64,000 bases of DNA from Nguyenibacter vanlangensis. Lineage in GTDB: Bacteria > Pseudomonadota > Alphaproteobacteria > Acetobacterales > Acetobacteraceae. Numbering within the stretch: position 1 is the first letter of the stretch; each line of letters starts with the position of its first letter. The translations under genes were made by a program, and so were the position numbers. The DNA lies in contig NZ_CP152276.1 in assembly GCF_038719015.1 (NCBI RefSeq), positions 3,737,501 through 3,801,500 of the forward strand. The letters are read 5' to 3'. The notes under the pieces were generated by a model that searched no databases, was not told the DNA's origin, and worked only from the letters and a program-made list of their open reading frames with translations. Shown here piece after piece: positions 26,026 through 35,725 of the stretch.

Positions 26026-27756
26026 TCATTTCCGCTTCCGTGGCGCGGGGCTCCGCGTTTTCCGGCCCCGGGACGGGCCGCGCGTCGCCGCAGGGGCGGC
26101 TGCGACGGCATTCATCAGAAAATCCATCAGCGCCTCATCGAAATCCAGAGGCACGCCGTCACCCGCCGGGGCGCCCGCCGCCGAACGCGCCTCCAGCGTC
26201 TGGTCCGCGATCGCGGACATCACCGGAATGCGCCGCAACGGACGGTCGCCGGAAATCTCACAGGCGGTCACCGCGAAGGAATCCGCCATAGGATCGCCCC
26301 GATCCTGCAACAGAAGGGCGGTCCGCATCACGATCGGCGACCAGAACGCCCGCCGCGTCTCAAGCCAGGTCCACAGCGCCTTCTTCCGGGCTGCCGCCGA
26401 GGCGCCGGCTCCGATCGCGTCGAACATGTCGTCACTGTCTTCGAACCAGCTACCGAGAACCGGATAGATCGCCGCCCACTCCCCACTTGCCGCGACCAGC
26501 CCGTCGCGCGCATCCGCAGAAAGGGACCGCAGGCGCTCTTCCGCATCGTACTGGCCCAGCAGCCCCGCCGGTGACGAATCATCCGCCGGCCGCAGGTCGG
26601 ATAACGCACAGACATCCACGACGTCGATCAGGCCGGGCGCCGGATACACGCCGTTCCGGATGCCATCCGCCAGCGCGACGCGCAAAGCCGTCCGGACATA
26701 ATCCAGCGAGACGCGGCCATCCTCCCCCGGACCAGCCATCTGCTGGAGAATGCCGCGCTGCTCCGCCACGCTGCCGCACGGCGCGGCATAGGCATCCTTC
26801 ACGTTCAGCAGCACGACGGCAATCGAGCGCGATCGCCCCCGTTGCAGGCCGATCCCCAGGCTTTGCGCGCCGGCCCCGTCGACCGGGCTCGACACGCATC
26901 CCGTGATCCGATAGCGCGGCACCTCCGCCGGCTCCGAAGGCACGCCGGAGCGGATCGCCTGCCGGATCAGTCCGTCCACGCATCGTCGATGCGGCTCATC
27001 GACGATCCAGGTGCGCAGCATGGCCAGGCGGCCCAGCGCCGATGCGCTCAGATGGCCCGCGGCAATACGGTCGCCCAACCCTTCCGCCGCGCCGGCCCTG
27101 ACCAGTTCGGACGAATCGAGCAGCCAGGCACAGCCCAGCGGCTCGAAACGCGGGTCGGGGTTCGCGGCGGTGATCCGGCATACCATGCGTCGCGCATCGG
27201 GCGGAATCCCCGGCAGCGTTTCCGCAAAGACATGATGCAGCATCGATGGATCGTCATCGACGTTTTTCACCAGGTCGCCGAGAGAATCCACAAAGACCGC
27301 AACGGGATCCCTACCTTCATCTCCCCTGCCTTCATCTCCGGCTAGGGAAGACGCCTCCTGCCTGACGCTTTGCGCGCCGGGCGCGATGTCCGGCACGGCA
27401 AGATTCGCCCGGACATAACATCGCGTAATCGCCATGTTGCCGCGTATGGTGATCTCGCCTTTCCGGGACATGTCGGCAAGATGGCGGCTCAAGGCATCCA
27501 GGCATCGTTTGCCGGCACGCTGCCCGCCTTCCTGCGCCATCCTGGCTTCGTCAAGCGCCATCGTCAGCAGGTTGCAAAGCTCCTCGTCCGGCTCGCCGCC
27601 GTTCGCCGTGGACACGATGTCGTCCGCAAGCGCCACGAACTTCTCGGGCTCCGCGAGAAGCGACCGCGCCATTTGCGCCTGGATGTCATGAAGAAACCGT
27701 CCCGCATCCAGCGCCGGAACAGGGGCTGGCGGAACGGCGGACTTCTTCCTCGTCAT
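26026..27756 (-). CDS. Uncharacterised 576-residue protein
   Basis: I do not recognise this protein. It starts MTRKKSAVPPAPVPALDAG (ATG 27756, GGAGAGG upstream) and has no signal peptide or clear membrane helix. The N-terminal part (about 20-125) is helical, with LTMALDEARMAQ and GKRCLDALSRHLADMSRKGEI; residues about 190-300 look like helical HEAT-type repeats (LLDSSELVRAGAAEGLGDRI). The C-terminus is basic (RGRKTRSPAPRKRK), possibly nucleic-acid-binding. Codon use matches the neighbourhood. It sits alone between the repeat region and the deaminase gene. Confidence 0.75.
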   Translation of the reverse strand: MTRKKSAVPPAPVPALDAGRFLHDIQAQMARSLLAEPEKFVALADDIVSTANGGEPDEELCNLLTMALDEARMAQEGGQRAGKRCLDALSRHLADMSRKGEITIRGNMAITRCYVRANLAVPDIAPGAQSVRQEASSLAGDEGRGDEGRDPVAVFVDSLGDLVKNVDDDPSMLHHVFAETLPGIPPDARRMVCRITAANPDPRFEPLGCAWLLDSSELVRAGAAEGLGDRIAAGHLSASALGRLAMLRTWIVDEPHRRCVDGLIRQAIRSGVPSEPAEVPRYRITGCVSSPVDGAGAQSLGIGLQRGRSRSIAVVLLNVKDAYAAPCGSVAEQRGILQQMAGPGEDGRVSLDYVRTALRVALADGIRNGVYPAPGLIDVVDVCALSDLRPADDSSPAGLLGQYDAEERLRSLSADARDGLVAASGEWAAIYPVLGSWFEDSDDMFDAIGAGASAAARKKALWTWLETRRAFWSPIVMRTALLLQDRGDPMADSFAVTACEISGDRPLRRIPVMSAIADQTLEARSAAGAPAGDGVPLDFDEALMDFLMNAVAAAPAATRGPSRGRKTRSPAPRKRK

Positions 27757-27924
27757 GATGGCCTCTCCGTGCTGCCGGGCGAGAGAGTCCCGCGGGAAAG
27801 ACCACGCGCGGCGATCTCCCGGCCAGGGACTCCATGCAGCGGACTCTATGCAGCCGTCCCGAACCGGGTCAACCGGCAACGCCGCCTGTCGCGCAACGCC
27901 GGCCCCCCAACGCCAGCCCCATCC

Positions 27925-29280
27925 TCACCCCACCGGCACGGCCTGCATCCGCCGCGCCAGGCGCTCATGCGCGCGCAGGATCTCGGGCAGGTGCGGCGCG
28001 ACCGGATAGCCATCCTCCAGCAACACCCGCCCATGGACGATGGTGGTGGCCGCCTGCGCCGGGCCGCAGCGCAGCCACGCCTCCACCGGGTCGCTCAATG
28101 CGCCCGCCAGCGCGACGTCCGACAGGTGCCAGATCACCAGGTCGGCACAGGCCCCGGGCCGCAGATGCCCGATCTCGTCGTCCCAGCCCAGGCAGGCCGC
28201 CCCGCCCCGCGTCGCCAGGTCCAGCGCGTCGCGCGCCGTCATCGCCGTCGGCCCGTTGCGATACCGGCCCAGCAGCATCGCCGTGCGGGTCTCCAGCCAC
28301 ATCGACGCATGGTCGGTTGATGCCGACCCGTCACAGCCCAGCCCCACCCGCATGCCCAGCCGCCGCAGCCGCATCGCATCGGCCGACCCGCCGCCGATCA
28401 TCATGTTCGAACACGGGCATTGCGCGCTGCACACCCCGGCATGGGCCAGCCGGCCGATCTCCGCCTCGGACGGATAGATGAAATGCGCCACCCAGGACCG
28501 TGGCCCGGCCCATCCCACGCGCTCGAAATATTCCACCGGCGTGCAGCCATAGATCTCGGCGCAATACCGGTCCTCGTCATGGTCCTCGGCCAGGTGGGTA
28601 TGCAGCCGCAGGTCATGGGCCTCGGCCAGTCGCGCCGATTCCACCATGATCCGCTCGGAGACCGAGAACAGCGAACACGGCGCCAGCGCCAGCCGCGTCA
28701 TCGCCCCCGGCGCCGGATCGTGATAGGTCTCGGCCAGCCGCACGCTGTCCGCCAGGATCGTATCCTCGTCCTGCACCACGCTGCGCGGCGGCAGCCCGCC
28801 ATCCTCGACCGACCGGGTCATCGACCCTCGCGTGGCATAGAACCGGAACCCGATCTCCCGTGCCGCGCGGATCTGCGCGTCGATCAGAAGTGGGCGCGGA
28901 TGGACATACATATGGTCCATCGACGTCGTGCAGCCACCCATCAGCAATTCCGCGATCGCGACGAAGGTCGAGACATAGACCGACTCGTCCGTCAGCATCG
29001 CCCAGCGCGGATACAGCCCGCGCAGCCAGTCGAACAGGCTGGCGCCCGTCACGGGCGCGAAGGCCCGGGTCAGGTTCTGGTACATATGGTGGTGGGCGTT
29101 GATCAGCCCGGGCGTCACCAGCCGCCCCCTGGCCGAGATGACCCGCCGCGCCTCGGGCCGGTCCGCGCCCGCGCCCACGGCCTGCACCCGCCCGTCTTTG
29201 ATGGCGATCCACCCGCCGGCGATCTCCCAGCCGCGATCGACATACAGGTACGCGTCATCGATCAGCAGGTCCGCAACCAT
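27925..29280 (-). CDS. 8-oxoguanine deaminase-like amidohydrolase
   Basis: A 451-residue amidohydrolase of the TrzN/AtzB/SsnA group. Metal ligands appear in GLINAHHHMYQNLTR (HxH), RLHTHLAEDHDED (His plus catalytic Glu region), a His in WVAHFIYPS, and the late Asp in GLGCDGSASTDHASMW. The CPCSNMMIGGG stretch is typical of 8-oxoguanine deaminases, which convert 8-oxoguanine to urate. The ATG at 29280 follows GGAGAGGAGA. A relative acting on another purine or triazine cannot be excluded. No purine-catabolism partner lies adjacent. Confidence 0.85.
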   Translation of the reverse strand: MVADLLIDDAYLYVDRGWEIAGGWIAIKDGRVQAVGAGADRPEARRVISARGRLVTPGLINAHHHMYQNLTRAFAPVTGASLFDWLRGLYPRWAMLTDESVYVSTFVAIAELLMGGCTTSMDHMYVHPRPLLIDAQIRAAREIGFRFYATRGSMTRSVEDGGLPPRSVVQDEDTILADSVRLAETYHDPAPGAMTRLALAPCSLFSVSERIMVESARLAEAHDLRLHTHLAEDHDEDRYCAEIYGCTPVEYFERVGWAGPRSWVAHFIYPSEAEIGRLAHAGVCSAQCPCSNMMIGGGSADAMRLRRLGMRVGLGCDGSASTDHASMWLETRTAMLLGRYRNGPTAMTARDALDLATRGGAACLGWDDEIGHLRPGACADLVIWHLSDVALAGALSDPVEAWLRCGPAQAATTIVHGRVLLEDGYPVAPHLPEILRAHERLARRMQAVPVG

Positions 29281-29526
29281 GCCCCGTCTCCTCTCCCAAC
29301 GCATGACGCCCACGGCCTGCGCCGTGCGATGCAATGCGCCCTGTCCCGGGAAGGCGTTCGGTCCGGATCGTCATCTGCACAAGGCAGAACGGGCAATCAC
29401 CCGGATGTAGCGCCCCCGGCCGCACGGGCGCAAGCCCGGGCGGCCCACCTCAATGCGTGTCCCACCTCACGCTTGTCCGGCGCTTCCGTCCCCTGCTATG
29501 CCGAACCCAGCCCCGGAGGCACCCGC

Positions 29527-30060
29527 ATGACGCCCGACCGCATCGAAAAGCAGGTCATCCTGCCCGCCCCGCTCCAGGCCGTCTGGCATGCCGTCGCCGA
29601 TGCCGGGCAGTTCGGCACCTGGTTCGGCGTCCGGTTCGACGGGCCGTTCGCCGCCGGCGCCACGGTGACGGGGCATATCGTCCCCACTCGCATGGACCCC
29701 GACATCGCCCGCCTGCAGCAACCCTACGCAGGCGCCGCCTTCGCGCTCCAGGTCGACCAGATCGTCCCGATGCGGCGCATCGCCTTCCGCTGGCACCCGT
29801 TCGCCGTCGAACCCGGCATCGATTACGCCGCCGAACCAATGACGCTGATCGTCTTCGCCCTCGAACCGGTCGCGGACGGCACGCGCCTCACCATCACCGA
29901 ATCCGGCTTCGACCAGCTCCCGCCGGCGCGCCGTGCCCGCGCCTACGCGGCCAATGACGGCGGCTGGACAATGCAGACCCGCCTGATCGCGACATACCTG
30001 GCCGGCGGCCCATCCGGCCCAAAGACAGGGCAGGCAACAACAGGGCAGGGGACGACGTGA
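29527..30060 (+). CDS. SRPBCC (AHSA1/START-like) domain protein
   Basis: A 177-residue protein with the SRPBCC fold: N-terminal strand IEKQVILPAPLQAVWHAVADAGQFGTWFG-type pattern (here ILPAPLQAVWHAV, then TWFGVRFDGPF), central RIAFRWHPF and LIVFALEPVADGTRLTITESGF. These bind hydrophobic ligands or act as Hsp90 co-regulators; the ligand is unknown. Its stop overlaps the GTG start of the His/Met-rich small protein, so it may be transcribed with the copper genes. Some operons pair such proteins with ArsR regulators, but none is seen here. Confidence 0.88.
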   Translation: MTPDRIEKQVILPAPLQAVWHAVADAGQFGTWFGVRFDGPFAAGATVTGHIVPTRMDPDIARLQQPYAGAAFALQVDQIVPMRRIAFRWHPFAVEPGIDYAAEPMTLIVFALEPVADGTRLTITESGFDQLPPARRARAYAANDGGWTMQTRLIATYLAGGPSGPKTGQATTGQGTT

Positions 30061-30533
30061 ACCGGCTCTCCCCCACCCCCGGCCCGCGCGGAACGCGGGC
30101 GGTGACCCGCCTGCTGGCCCTGCTGCTGCATCTCGCGCTGCTGCTCGCACCCGTCCGCGCCGCCATGGCGGACCCGGCGGCAGGCTGCGCCATGCCTGCC
30201 ACCGCCATGGACCGGATGGACCAGACGGACGGCATGCACGCCGAAACCGCGCCCGGGGCGATGGCGGCCGCGACGGCGGCCCATTCGGCCACCCCCCATT
30301 CGGCCACCCCCCATTCGGGCGCCCATCCGTGCTGCCCCCCGCACGCGGCCTGCCGGCATGACGGCGCCTGCCTGCAGCCGGGTCACTGCCCCGCCGCCTG
30401 GCTGGTGCCGGCGCCGCCGGTCCGCTTCCACCGCGCGCCGGTCGTCCCGGCCGCCTTCGCGCCGCCACGCCCGTCCGGACGCGACGGCCTGGCCCACGCG
30501 CCGTCCATCCCCCCGCCACGCCCGCCGGTCTGA
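30057..30533 (+). CDS. Small exported His/Met/Cys-rich protein, putative copper-binding
   Basis: A 158-residue protein starting at GTG (GTGA overlap with the gene before). A signal or anchor segment lies at about 16-36 (LLALLLHLALLLAPVRA). The mature part is rich in Met, His and Cys: MDRMDQTDGMH, repeated HSATP, and CCPPHAACRHDGACLQPGHC. The tail is proline-rich. Placed 72 bases before copA, it is probably a periplasmic copper-binding factor. The family is not one I can name firmly; DUF2946-like accessory proteins have similar composition. Confidence 0.72.
   Translation: MNRLSPTPGPRGTRAVTRLLALLLHLALLLAPVRAAMADPAAGCAMPATAMDRMDQTDGMHAETAPGAMAAATAAHSATPHSATPHSGAHPCCPPHAACRHDGACLQPGHCPAAWLVPAPPVRFHRAPVVPAAFAPPRPSGRDGLAHAPSIPPPRPPV
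30281..30325 (+). repeat. 15-bp tandem repeats in the small copper protein gene
   Basis: CCATTCGGCCACCCC occurs twice perfectly, followed by a diverged third copy, encoding HSATP-HSATP-HSGAH in the histidine-rich region. Confidence 0.85.
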
Positions 30534-30605
30534 CCGCACCCGCCACGGCCGCCCGGCCATCACCGCCGGACGGCCGCGTTCCTCTCCTTTCGCGGACCGA
30601 TCATC

Positions 30606-32390
30606 ATGACCATCCCTTCCCGCGCGGGACGGGGCGCCGTCGGGCGCCGCCGTTTCGTCCTCGGGGGCGGGGCCTGCGGCGCGGCACTCTCCGTCGCCCG
30701 CCCGGCGCGCGCCCTCGCCTCCGCCATCCTCCCGCCCGACCCACCGCCAGGCCCCCCGCCAAGCCTCCTGCCGGGCCAGGTGCCCACCCTGTCCGGCACC
30801 CGCTTCGCCCTGGCGGTCGAACAGGTCCCGGTGGCCATCACCGGCCGCCGCGCGCTGGCTACCGGCATCAACGGCACGATGCCCGCGCCCACCCTGCGCT
30901 GGCGCCAGGGCGACAGCGTCAGCCTCACCGTCACCAACCGGCTCGCGGTTCCCACATCGATTCACTGGCACGGCATCCGCCTGCCCGCCGCGATGGACGG
31001 CGTGCCGGGCCTCAGCTTCGGCGGCATCGCGCCGGGCGGCAGCTTCACCTACCGCTTCCCGGTCCGGCAGAGCGGCACCTACTGGTATCACAGCCATTCC
31101 GGCTTCCAGGAACAGACGGGCCTTTCCGGCGCCCTCGTCATCGATCCGCCGGACGGCGCCGCGCCGCGCGCCGACATCCCTCCCGCCGACCGCGACTACG
31201 TGCTGCTGCTGTCCGACTGGACCGACGTCGATCCGGCGGACATCGTCTCCAACCTGAAATTCCAGAGCGACTATTATAATTTCCGTCAGCGCACCCTGGG
31301 CACGTTCCTGCGCGATACCGCGCGGCAGGGGCTGGGCGCCACCCTGCGCGACCGGCTTGCCTGGGGGCGGATGAACATGGCGCCCACCGATATTTCCGAC
31401 GTCTCGGGCATCATCTACACCTACCTGCTGAACGGCCGGCCCCCCGGCGCCAACTGGACCGGCCTGTTCCGGCCCGGCGAATGCATCCGGCTGCGGGTCA
31501 TCAACGCCGCGTCCATGACCCTGTTCGACGTCCGCATCCCCGGCCTCGCGATGACGGTCGTCCAGGCCGACGGCAATGACGTCGACCCGGTGCCGGTCGA
31601 CGAATTCCGCATCGCCCCGGCGGAAACCTACGACGTGCTGGTCCGCCCGGACCGGCCCGGTCCCTTCACCATCTTCGCCCAGTCCGAGGACCGCACCGGC
31701 TTCGCCCGCGGCACCCTGGCCACCGCCCCCGGCCAGTCCGGCCCGATCCCGCCGATGGACCCGCGCCCGATGCGCACGATGATGGACATGGGGATGGGGA
31801 TGGACACGGGCATGACGATGCCCCGCGCGCACACGCCCCCCATGGCAATGCCCGCGCCCCCGGGCTCCACGCCGGGATCCTCCACATCGCCGCGACCGGG
31901 CGTCGAAGTCCAAAGCGTCGCCCCCATGCCCGCCGGCCGCCTCGCCGAACCCGGCGACGGGCTCGCGGGCAACGGCCGGCGCGTCCTCACCTATGCCGAT
32001 CTGCGCGCCACGTGCCGGGGCACCGATCCGCGCCCGCCCGCCCGCGACATCACCCTGCATCTGACCGGCAATATGGAACGCTTCATCTGGGGCTTCGACG
32101 GCCGCAAATTCTCCGAGGCCCCGCCGATCCGCCTGGGCCTGGGCGAACGCGTGCGCTTCGTGCTGGTCAACGACACGATGATGGAACACCCGATCCACCT
32201 GCACGGACTCTGGAGCGAACTGGAAAACGGCCAGGGCGCCCACCGGCCCTACAAGCACACCATCACCGTCAAGCCCGGCGAACGGCTCAGCTACCTGGTC
32301 ACGGCCGACGTGCCCGGCCTGTGGGCCTATCACTGCCACCTGCTCTACCACATGGAGGTCGGCATGTTCCGAACCGTGGTGGTGGCATGA
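30606..32390 (+). CDS. copA: Copper-resistance multicopper oxidase CopA
   Basis: A 594-residue multicopper oxidase exported by Tat (RRRFVLGGG near residue 14). All copper ligands are visible: IHWHGIRLP, YWYHSHSGFQEQ, EHPIHLHGLWSE and WAYHCHLLYHMEVGMF (type 1 Cys with a Met axial ligand). A methionine-rich insert (MGMGMDTGMTMPRAHTPPMA region, about 395-420) is typical of CopA. It oxidises Cu(I) in the periplasm. It overlaps copB by ATGA and follows the His/Met-rich protein. Confidence 0.96.
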   Translation: MTIPSRAGRGAVGRRRFVLGGGACGAALSVARPARALASAILPPDPPPGPPPSLLPGQVPTLSGTRFALAVEQVPVAITGRRALATGINGTMPAPTLRWRQGDSVSLTVTNRLAVPTSIHWHGIRLPAAMDGVPGLSFGGIAPGGSFTYRFPVRQSGTYWYHSHSGFQEQTGLSGALVIDPPDGAAPRADIPPADRDYVLLLSDWTDVDPADIVSNLKFQSDYYNFRQRTLGTFLRDTARQGLGATLRDRLAWGRMNMAPTDISDVSGIIYTYLLNGRPPGANWTGLFRPGECIRLRVINAASMTLFDVRIPGLAMTVVQADGNDVDPVPVDEFRIAPAETYDVLVRPDRPGPFTIFAQSEDRTGFARGTLATAPGQSGPIPPMDPRPMRTMMDMGMGMDTGMTMPRAHTPPMAMPAPPGSTPGSSTSPRPGVEVQSVAPMPAGRLAEPGDGLAGNGRRVLTYADLRATCRGTDPRPPARDITLHLTGNMERFIWGFDGRKFSEAPPIRLGLGERVRFVLVNDTMMEHPIHLHGLWSELENGQGAHRPYKHTITVKPGERLSYLVTADVPGLWAYHCHLLYHMEVGMFRTVVVA

Positions 32391-33316
32391 CCCACGCTTC
32401 GCTCCGGGCCGCCGCCGGCACGGCCGCGCTCCTCGCCACCCTCTCCGCCACGCCTCACTCGGCCCGCGCCCAGGCCATGGCGCCCATGCCCGGCATGCCA
32501 ATGCCCGGCATGGACGCGAAAGGTACGGACGCGAAAGGCATGGACGCGATGCCCGGCATGGATGCCATGCCGGGCATGACGGACGGCCCGGCCGCCACGC
32601 CGGCCCCAACCCCGGTCCCAACCCCGACCCCGACCCCCATCCCCCCTGGGGTCACCTATGTCGGCGGCATGCCTCCGGTCATGGACCACAACACCTACCT
32701 GCACGCGCTGCTCGACCAGTTCGAGGCCCGCGCCGGCGCCCGGGGCGGCCAGTTCCGCTATGACGGCCAGGCCTGGTTCGGCACCGATTACGACAAGCTC
32801 TGGCTGAAATCCGAGGGCACGCTCGGCCCCGGCGGCCGGTTCGGCGACGGCGACCACGAACTGCTCTATGACCGCGCCGTCACCCGCTATTTCGACACGC
32901 AATCCGGCATCCGGCTCGACATCGACGACGGCCCCGCCCGCGCCTGGGGCGCATTCGGCGTCGAAGGCCTGGCGCTCTATTTCTTCCAGTTGGAGGCCAC
33001 CGCCTATGTCGGCGACCACGGCGTCGCCGGCCGCGTGCAGGGATCATACGATCTGCTGCTGACCAACCGGCTGATCCTGCAACCCCAGGCCGAACTCAAC
33101 GCCTATTCCGCCGCCGACCGCGCCCGCGGCACGGGCGCCGGCCTGTCCGACCTCGATACCGGGCTCAGGCTCCGCTACGAATGGCACCGCAAGTTCGCCC
33201 CCTATCTGGGCGTGGCCTATCACGATCTCTTCGGCCGGTCCGCCCGCTTCTCCCACGAAAGAGGGCAGGGGGCGCACACGCTCGGCGTCACCTTCGGCAT
33301 CCGGATGTGGTTCTGA
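32387..33316 (+). CDS. copB: Outer-membrane copper-resistance protein CopB
   Basis: A 309-residue protein with a signal peptide (about 1-29, ending ARAQA) and a Met-rich segment of MPGM/MDAK units (30-65), then a Thr-Pro stretch. The conserved CopB domain follows: FEARAGARGGQFRYDGQAW, KLWLKSEG, DRAVTRYFD and YLGVAYHDLFGRSA, ending in an aromatic barrel strand (GIRMWF). It sequesters or exports copper at the outer membrane together with CopA. ATGA coupling to copA supports the ATG at 32387. Confidence 0.95.
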   Translation: MTHASLRAAAGTAALLATLSATPHSARAQAMAPMPGMPMPGMDAKGTDAKGMDAMPGMDAMPGMTDGPAATPAPTPVPTPTPTPIPPGVTYVGGMPPVMDHNTYLHALLDQFEARAGARGGQFRYDGQAWFGTDYDKLWLKSEGTLGPGGRFGDGDHELLYDRAVTRYFDTQSGIRLDIDDGPARAWGAFGVEGLALYFFQLEATAYVGDHGVAGRVQGSYDLLLTNRLILQPQAELNAYSAADRARGTGAGLSDLDTGLRLRYEWHRKFAPYLGVAYHDLFGRSARFSHERGQGAHTLGVTFGIRMWF

Positions 33317-33345
33317 CGGCCAGGGAGCGGTCCCCGGCCTGGCCG
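33317..33345. terminator. Hairpin between convergent copB and TonB receptor genes
   Basis: CGGCCAGG and CCTGGCCG form a perfect 8-bp stem with a 13-base loop directly after the copB stop; no U-tract follows. Confidence 0.4.
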
Positions 33346-33360
33346 CCGCCGGAGCGACTC

Positions 33361-35655
33361 TCAGAACCGCATCCGCACCCCGCCGAAGACGGCGCGCGGC
33401 GACCCGGCATAGATCGACCCGGTCCGGGTCGCCAGCACGGCGGCCCCCGCCTGCCGCCCGTTGGCCTGCAGCACGTCGGTGATATTGGCCGCCCCCGCGA
33501 CATAGGTCGCATCGGCCAGGTTCCGCACCTCGACATAGCCATGCAGCCGGTGCGCCCAGCCCATGCGGCGGGGCGGGTCGTAATGCAGCTCCAGATTGAC
33601 CAGCCCATAGCCCGGTGCGCGCAGCCGGTTGGCATTGTCCAGCCAGTACGCGCTGCGCCACGTCACCTCGACAGAACCGCCCAGCCCCTCCAGCAGCCCG
33701 TCCGGCTGGTCGTACAGCACCCGCGCATTCAGGAAATTCGGGATCACGCCGGGAATATTCCGCCCCGACCGGTCGAAGGCGCGCGACAGCGCGCTGTTGG
33801 ACAGGATTTCGGTATAACGCGTATAGATCTGGTTGTCGTAGGTATAGCTCAGCCTGACCCGCGCGCCCGGCAAGGTCCTGTGCAGCGGCGCCCACTCCGC
33901 CCCCAGCTCGACGCCCCGATGCTGCGTCGCCGGCGCGTTGAATGCATAAGACCCGACACTGTTCACCCCGGCCGACTGGCTGACCAGCTCGTCATGGTAG
34001 AATTCGTAAAACCCCGTTGCCTGCAGGCGTAATGCCCGCGACGGATGCCAGTCGGCGCCCAGATCGATCCCGACGCTGGTGGTGCTCTTCAACTGCGTGT
34101 TGTTGCCGTACGTGCCCTGCGGGGTCACGAACAGGTTCGACGTCGCCGGTGTCGCATAGGCCGTGCCGACGCGCGTATGCACCGTCCAGTCCGAGGCGGG
34201 CGCATAGACCAGCGCCGCCTCGGGCGCCAGGTTGAAGAAAAATCGGTCGGCGGTAACCCAGGTCCGGGCCTGCCCGCGCGCGCTGTAACTATACAGCGTC
34301 TCCACCGCCCCCAGGTCGGAATAGGTGCCCCCCAGCCCGATGACGGCATGCCAGCGCGGCGCGAATTGCCAATCCTCCTGGAACCGCGCGCCCAGATTCC
34401 ATTGATGGCCATAGGCGGTACTGTTCAGCGCCCCCCGCGTCGCCCCGCCTTCCGGCGTCAGGTTATAGACTTGGTAGCCGAAATCCAGATAATCGAAATT
34501 CACCCCGGCAAAGCTGGTCAGGTTCGTGGCGCCGACCCGCCCGCGATTCGTGATGTCGCTGCTGACCGCATAGGAATTGTACGGGCCGACGAAACTGGTG
34601 ACCGAGGTCGGCTGGTCGACATGCCGCTGGTCATAGGTGAATTGCGTGCGCCAGGTCGTCCGGCTGTCGATATCATGCTCCCAGCGCAACCCCACGATGC
34701 TGCGCCGGTCGAACCGGCCCAGCCCGGCCTGCTGGGGACTCAGCGCCCGCGTCGCGCCATAACGGCCATTCACCAGCAGATTGACCGTCGCGCATCCCGC
34801 CGCCGCCTGCGCGGCATCCGCGCATCCCGCCTGATAGGGATTCCGGCGATACTGGTCCAGCGACAGCCGCAACGGCAGGAAGGCATCCGTCACGTTATTG
34901 ACGAATTTCAGGACCAGCCGGTCCGACGGCGTCAGGCTGACGCGCAGCCGCGCATTCTCCGTCGCGGTCGCATAACCGCTATTGGCGATGAACCCGTTGC
35001 TCCGCACGTCGCTGCCGAAGACCATCAGGTCATAGGCCCGGTTGCCGGCGCCCAGCGTGACGTAAGTGTTGATCATGCCGAAACTGCCGAAATCCGACCC
35101 CAGCTCCAGCCCATGGATGTCGGCGCCGTCGCGGGTGCGGAAATCGATCGCGCCATTGATCGCATAATTGCCATACAGCGTCGAGGCCGGCCCCTGGAAC
35201 ACGTCGACCCTGTCATAGGCATGCGGATCGATCAGGTCGGACCGCGCCGTGCCGTCGGGCTGGGTCATCGGAAACCCGTCCTCCAGCACCTGGATGTTCT
35301 TCAGGCCATAGGATTGCCGATCCCCCGACCCGCGGATCGACACCACGACGTCGCGCGGCCCGTTGCCGGCAACGAAGCTGACGCCGGGCACGGTGACCAG
35401 CATGTCCGCCACCGTCTGGGCGGCCTGCCCGGCAAAGCTGCTCCGCCCGGCGCCGTACGTGGTCTGCCCCGCCGGCGTCGCGGTGGCCGGGGCGCGCGCC
35501 ACGCCGGTCACGGTAATCCGCTCGGGCCGCGGCACCGGGCGGGGGGATGGCGGCGTCGCGGCAATCTGGGCCATGGCGGCCTGGCCGCAGGCCAGCACGG
35601 CAGCACCGGCCGCCGCGCCCAGCGCGCGGCGCACGGATGGAAAAATGTCGGTCAT
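33361..35655 (-). CDS. TonB-dependent receptor of the copper cluster
   Basis: A 764-residue outer-membrane receptor with a signal peptide (about 1-30, ending AMAQ). The plug has SFAGQAAQTVADMLVTVPGVSFV, DVVVSIRGSGDRQSYG and VDVFQGPASTLYGNYAINGAI, followed by a 22-strand-type barrel ending in VRMRF. It is convergent with copB and followed upstream on its own strand by a DUF2946-like gene, so it is probably a copper-related receptor, though a siderophore or other ligand is possible. An upstream Met would give 776 residues but misplaces the signal peptide. Confidence 0.9.
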   Translation of the reverse strand: MTDIFPSVRRALGAAAGAAVLACGQAAMAQIAATPPSPRPVPRPERITVTGVARAPATATPAGQTTYGAGRSSFAGQAAQTVADMLVTVPGVSFVAGNGPRDVVVSIRGSGDRQSYGLKNIQVLEDGFPMTQPDGTARSDLIDPHAYDRVDVFQGPASTLYGNYAINGAIDFRTRDGADIHGLELGSDFGSFGMINTYVTLGAGNRAYDLMVFGSDVRSNGFIANSGYATATENARLRVSLTPSDRLVLKFVNNVTDAFLPLRLSLDQYRRNPYQAGCADAAQAAAGCATVNLLVNGRYGATRALSPQQAGLGRFDRRSIVGLRWEHDIDSRTTWRTQFTYDQRHVDQPTSVTSFVGPYNSYAVSSDITNRGRVGATNLTSFAGVNFDYLDFGYQVYNLTPEGGATRGALNSTAYGHQWNLGARFQEDWQFAPRWHAVIGLGGTYSDLGAVETLYSYSARGQARTWVTADRFFFNLAPEAALVYAPASDWTVHTRVGTAYATPATSNLFVTPQGTYGNNTQLKSTTSVGIDLGADWHPSRALRLQATGFYEFYHDELVSQSAGVNSVGSYAFNAPATQHRGVELGAEWAPLHRTLPGARVRLSYTYDNQIYTRYTEILSNSALSRAFDRSGRNIPGVIPNFLNARVLYDQPDGLLEGLGGSVEVTWRSAYWLDNANRLRAPGYGLVNLELHYDPPRRMGWAHRLHGYVEVRNLADATYVAGAANITDVLQANGRQAGAAVLATRTGSIYAGSPRAVFGGVRMRF

Positions 35656-35725
35656 GATGGATAAACCTGAAAAAACAGCATGAATCGCCACGCGCCGGGC
35701 GGCGCGCGGATCGCGGAATGTCTGT

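Noticed and set aside
29943..32621. 892-residue minus-strand open frame opposite the copper genes
   Set aside because: It is an antisense shadow; the plus strand encodes CopA and CopB with all expected motifs.
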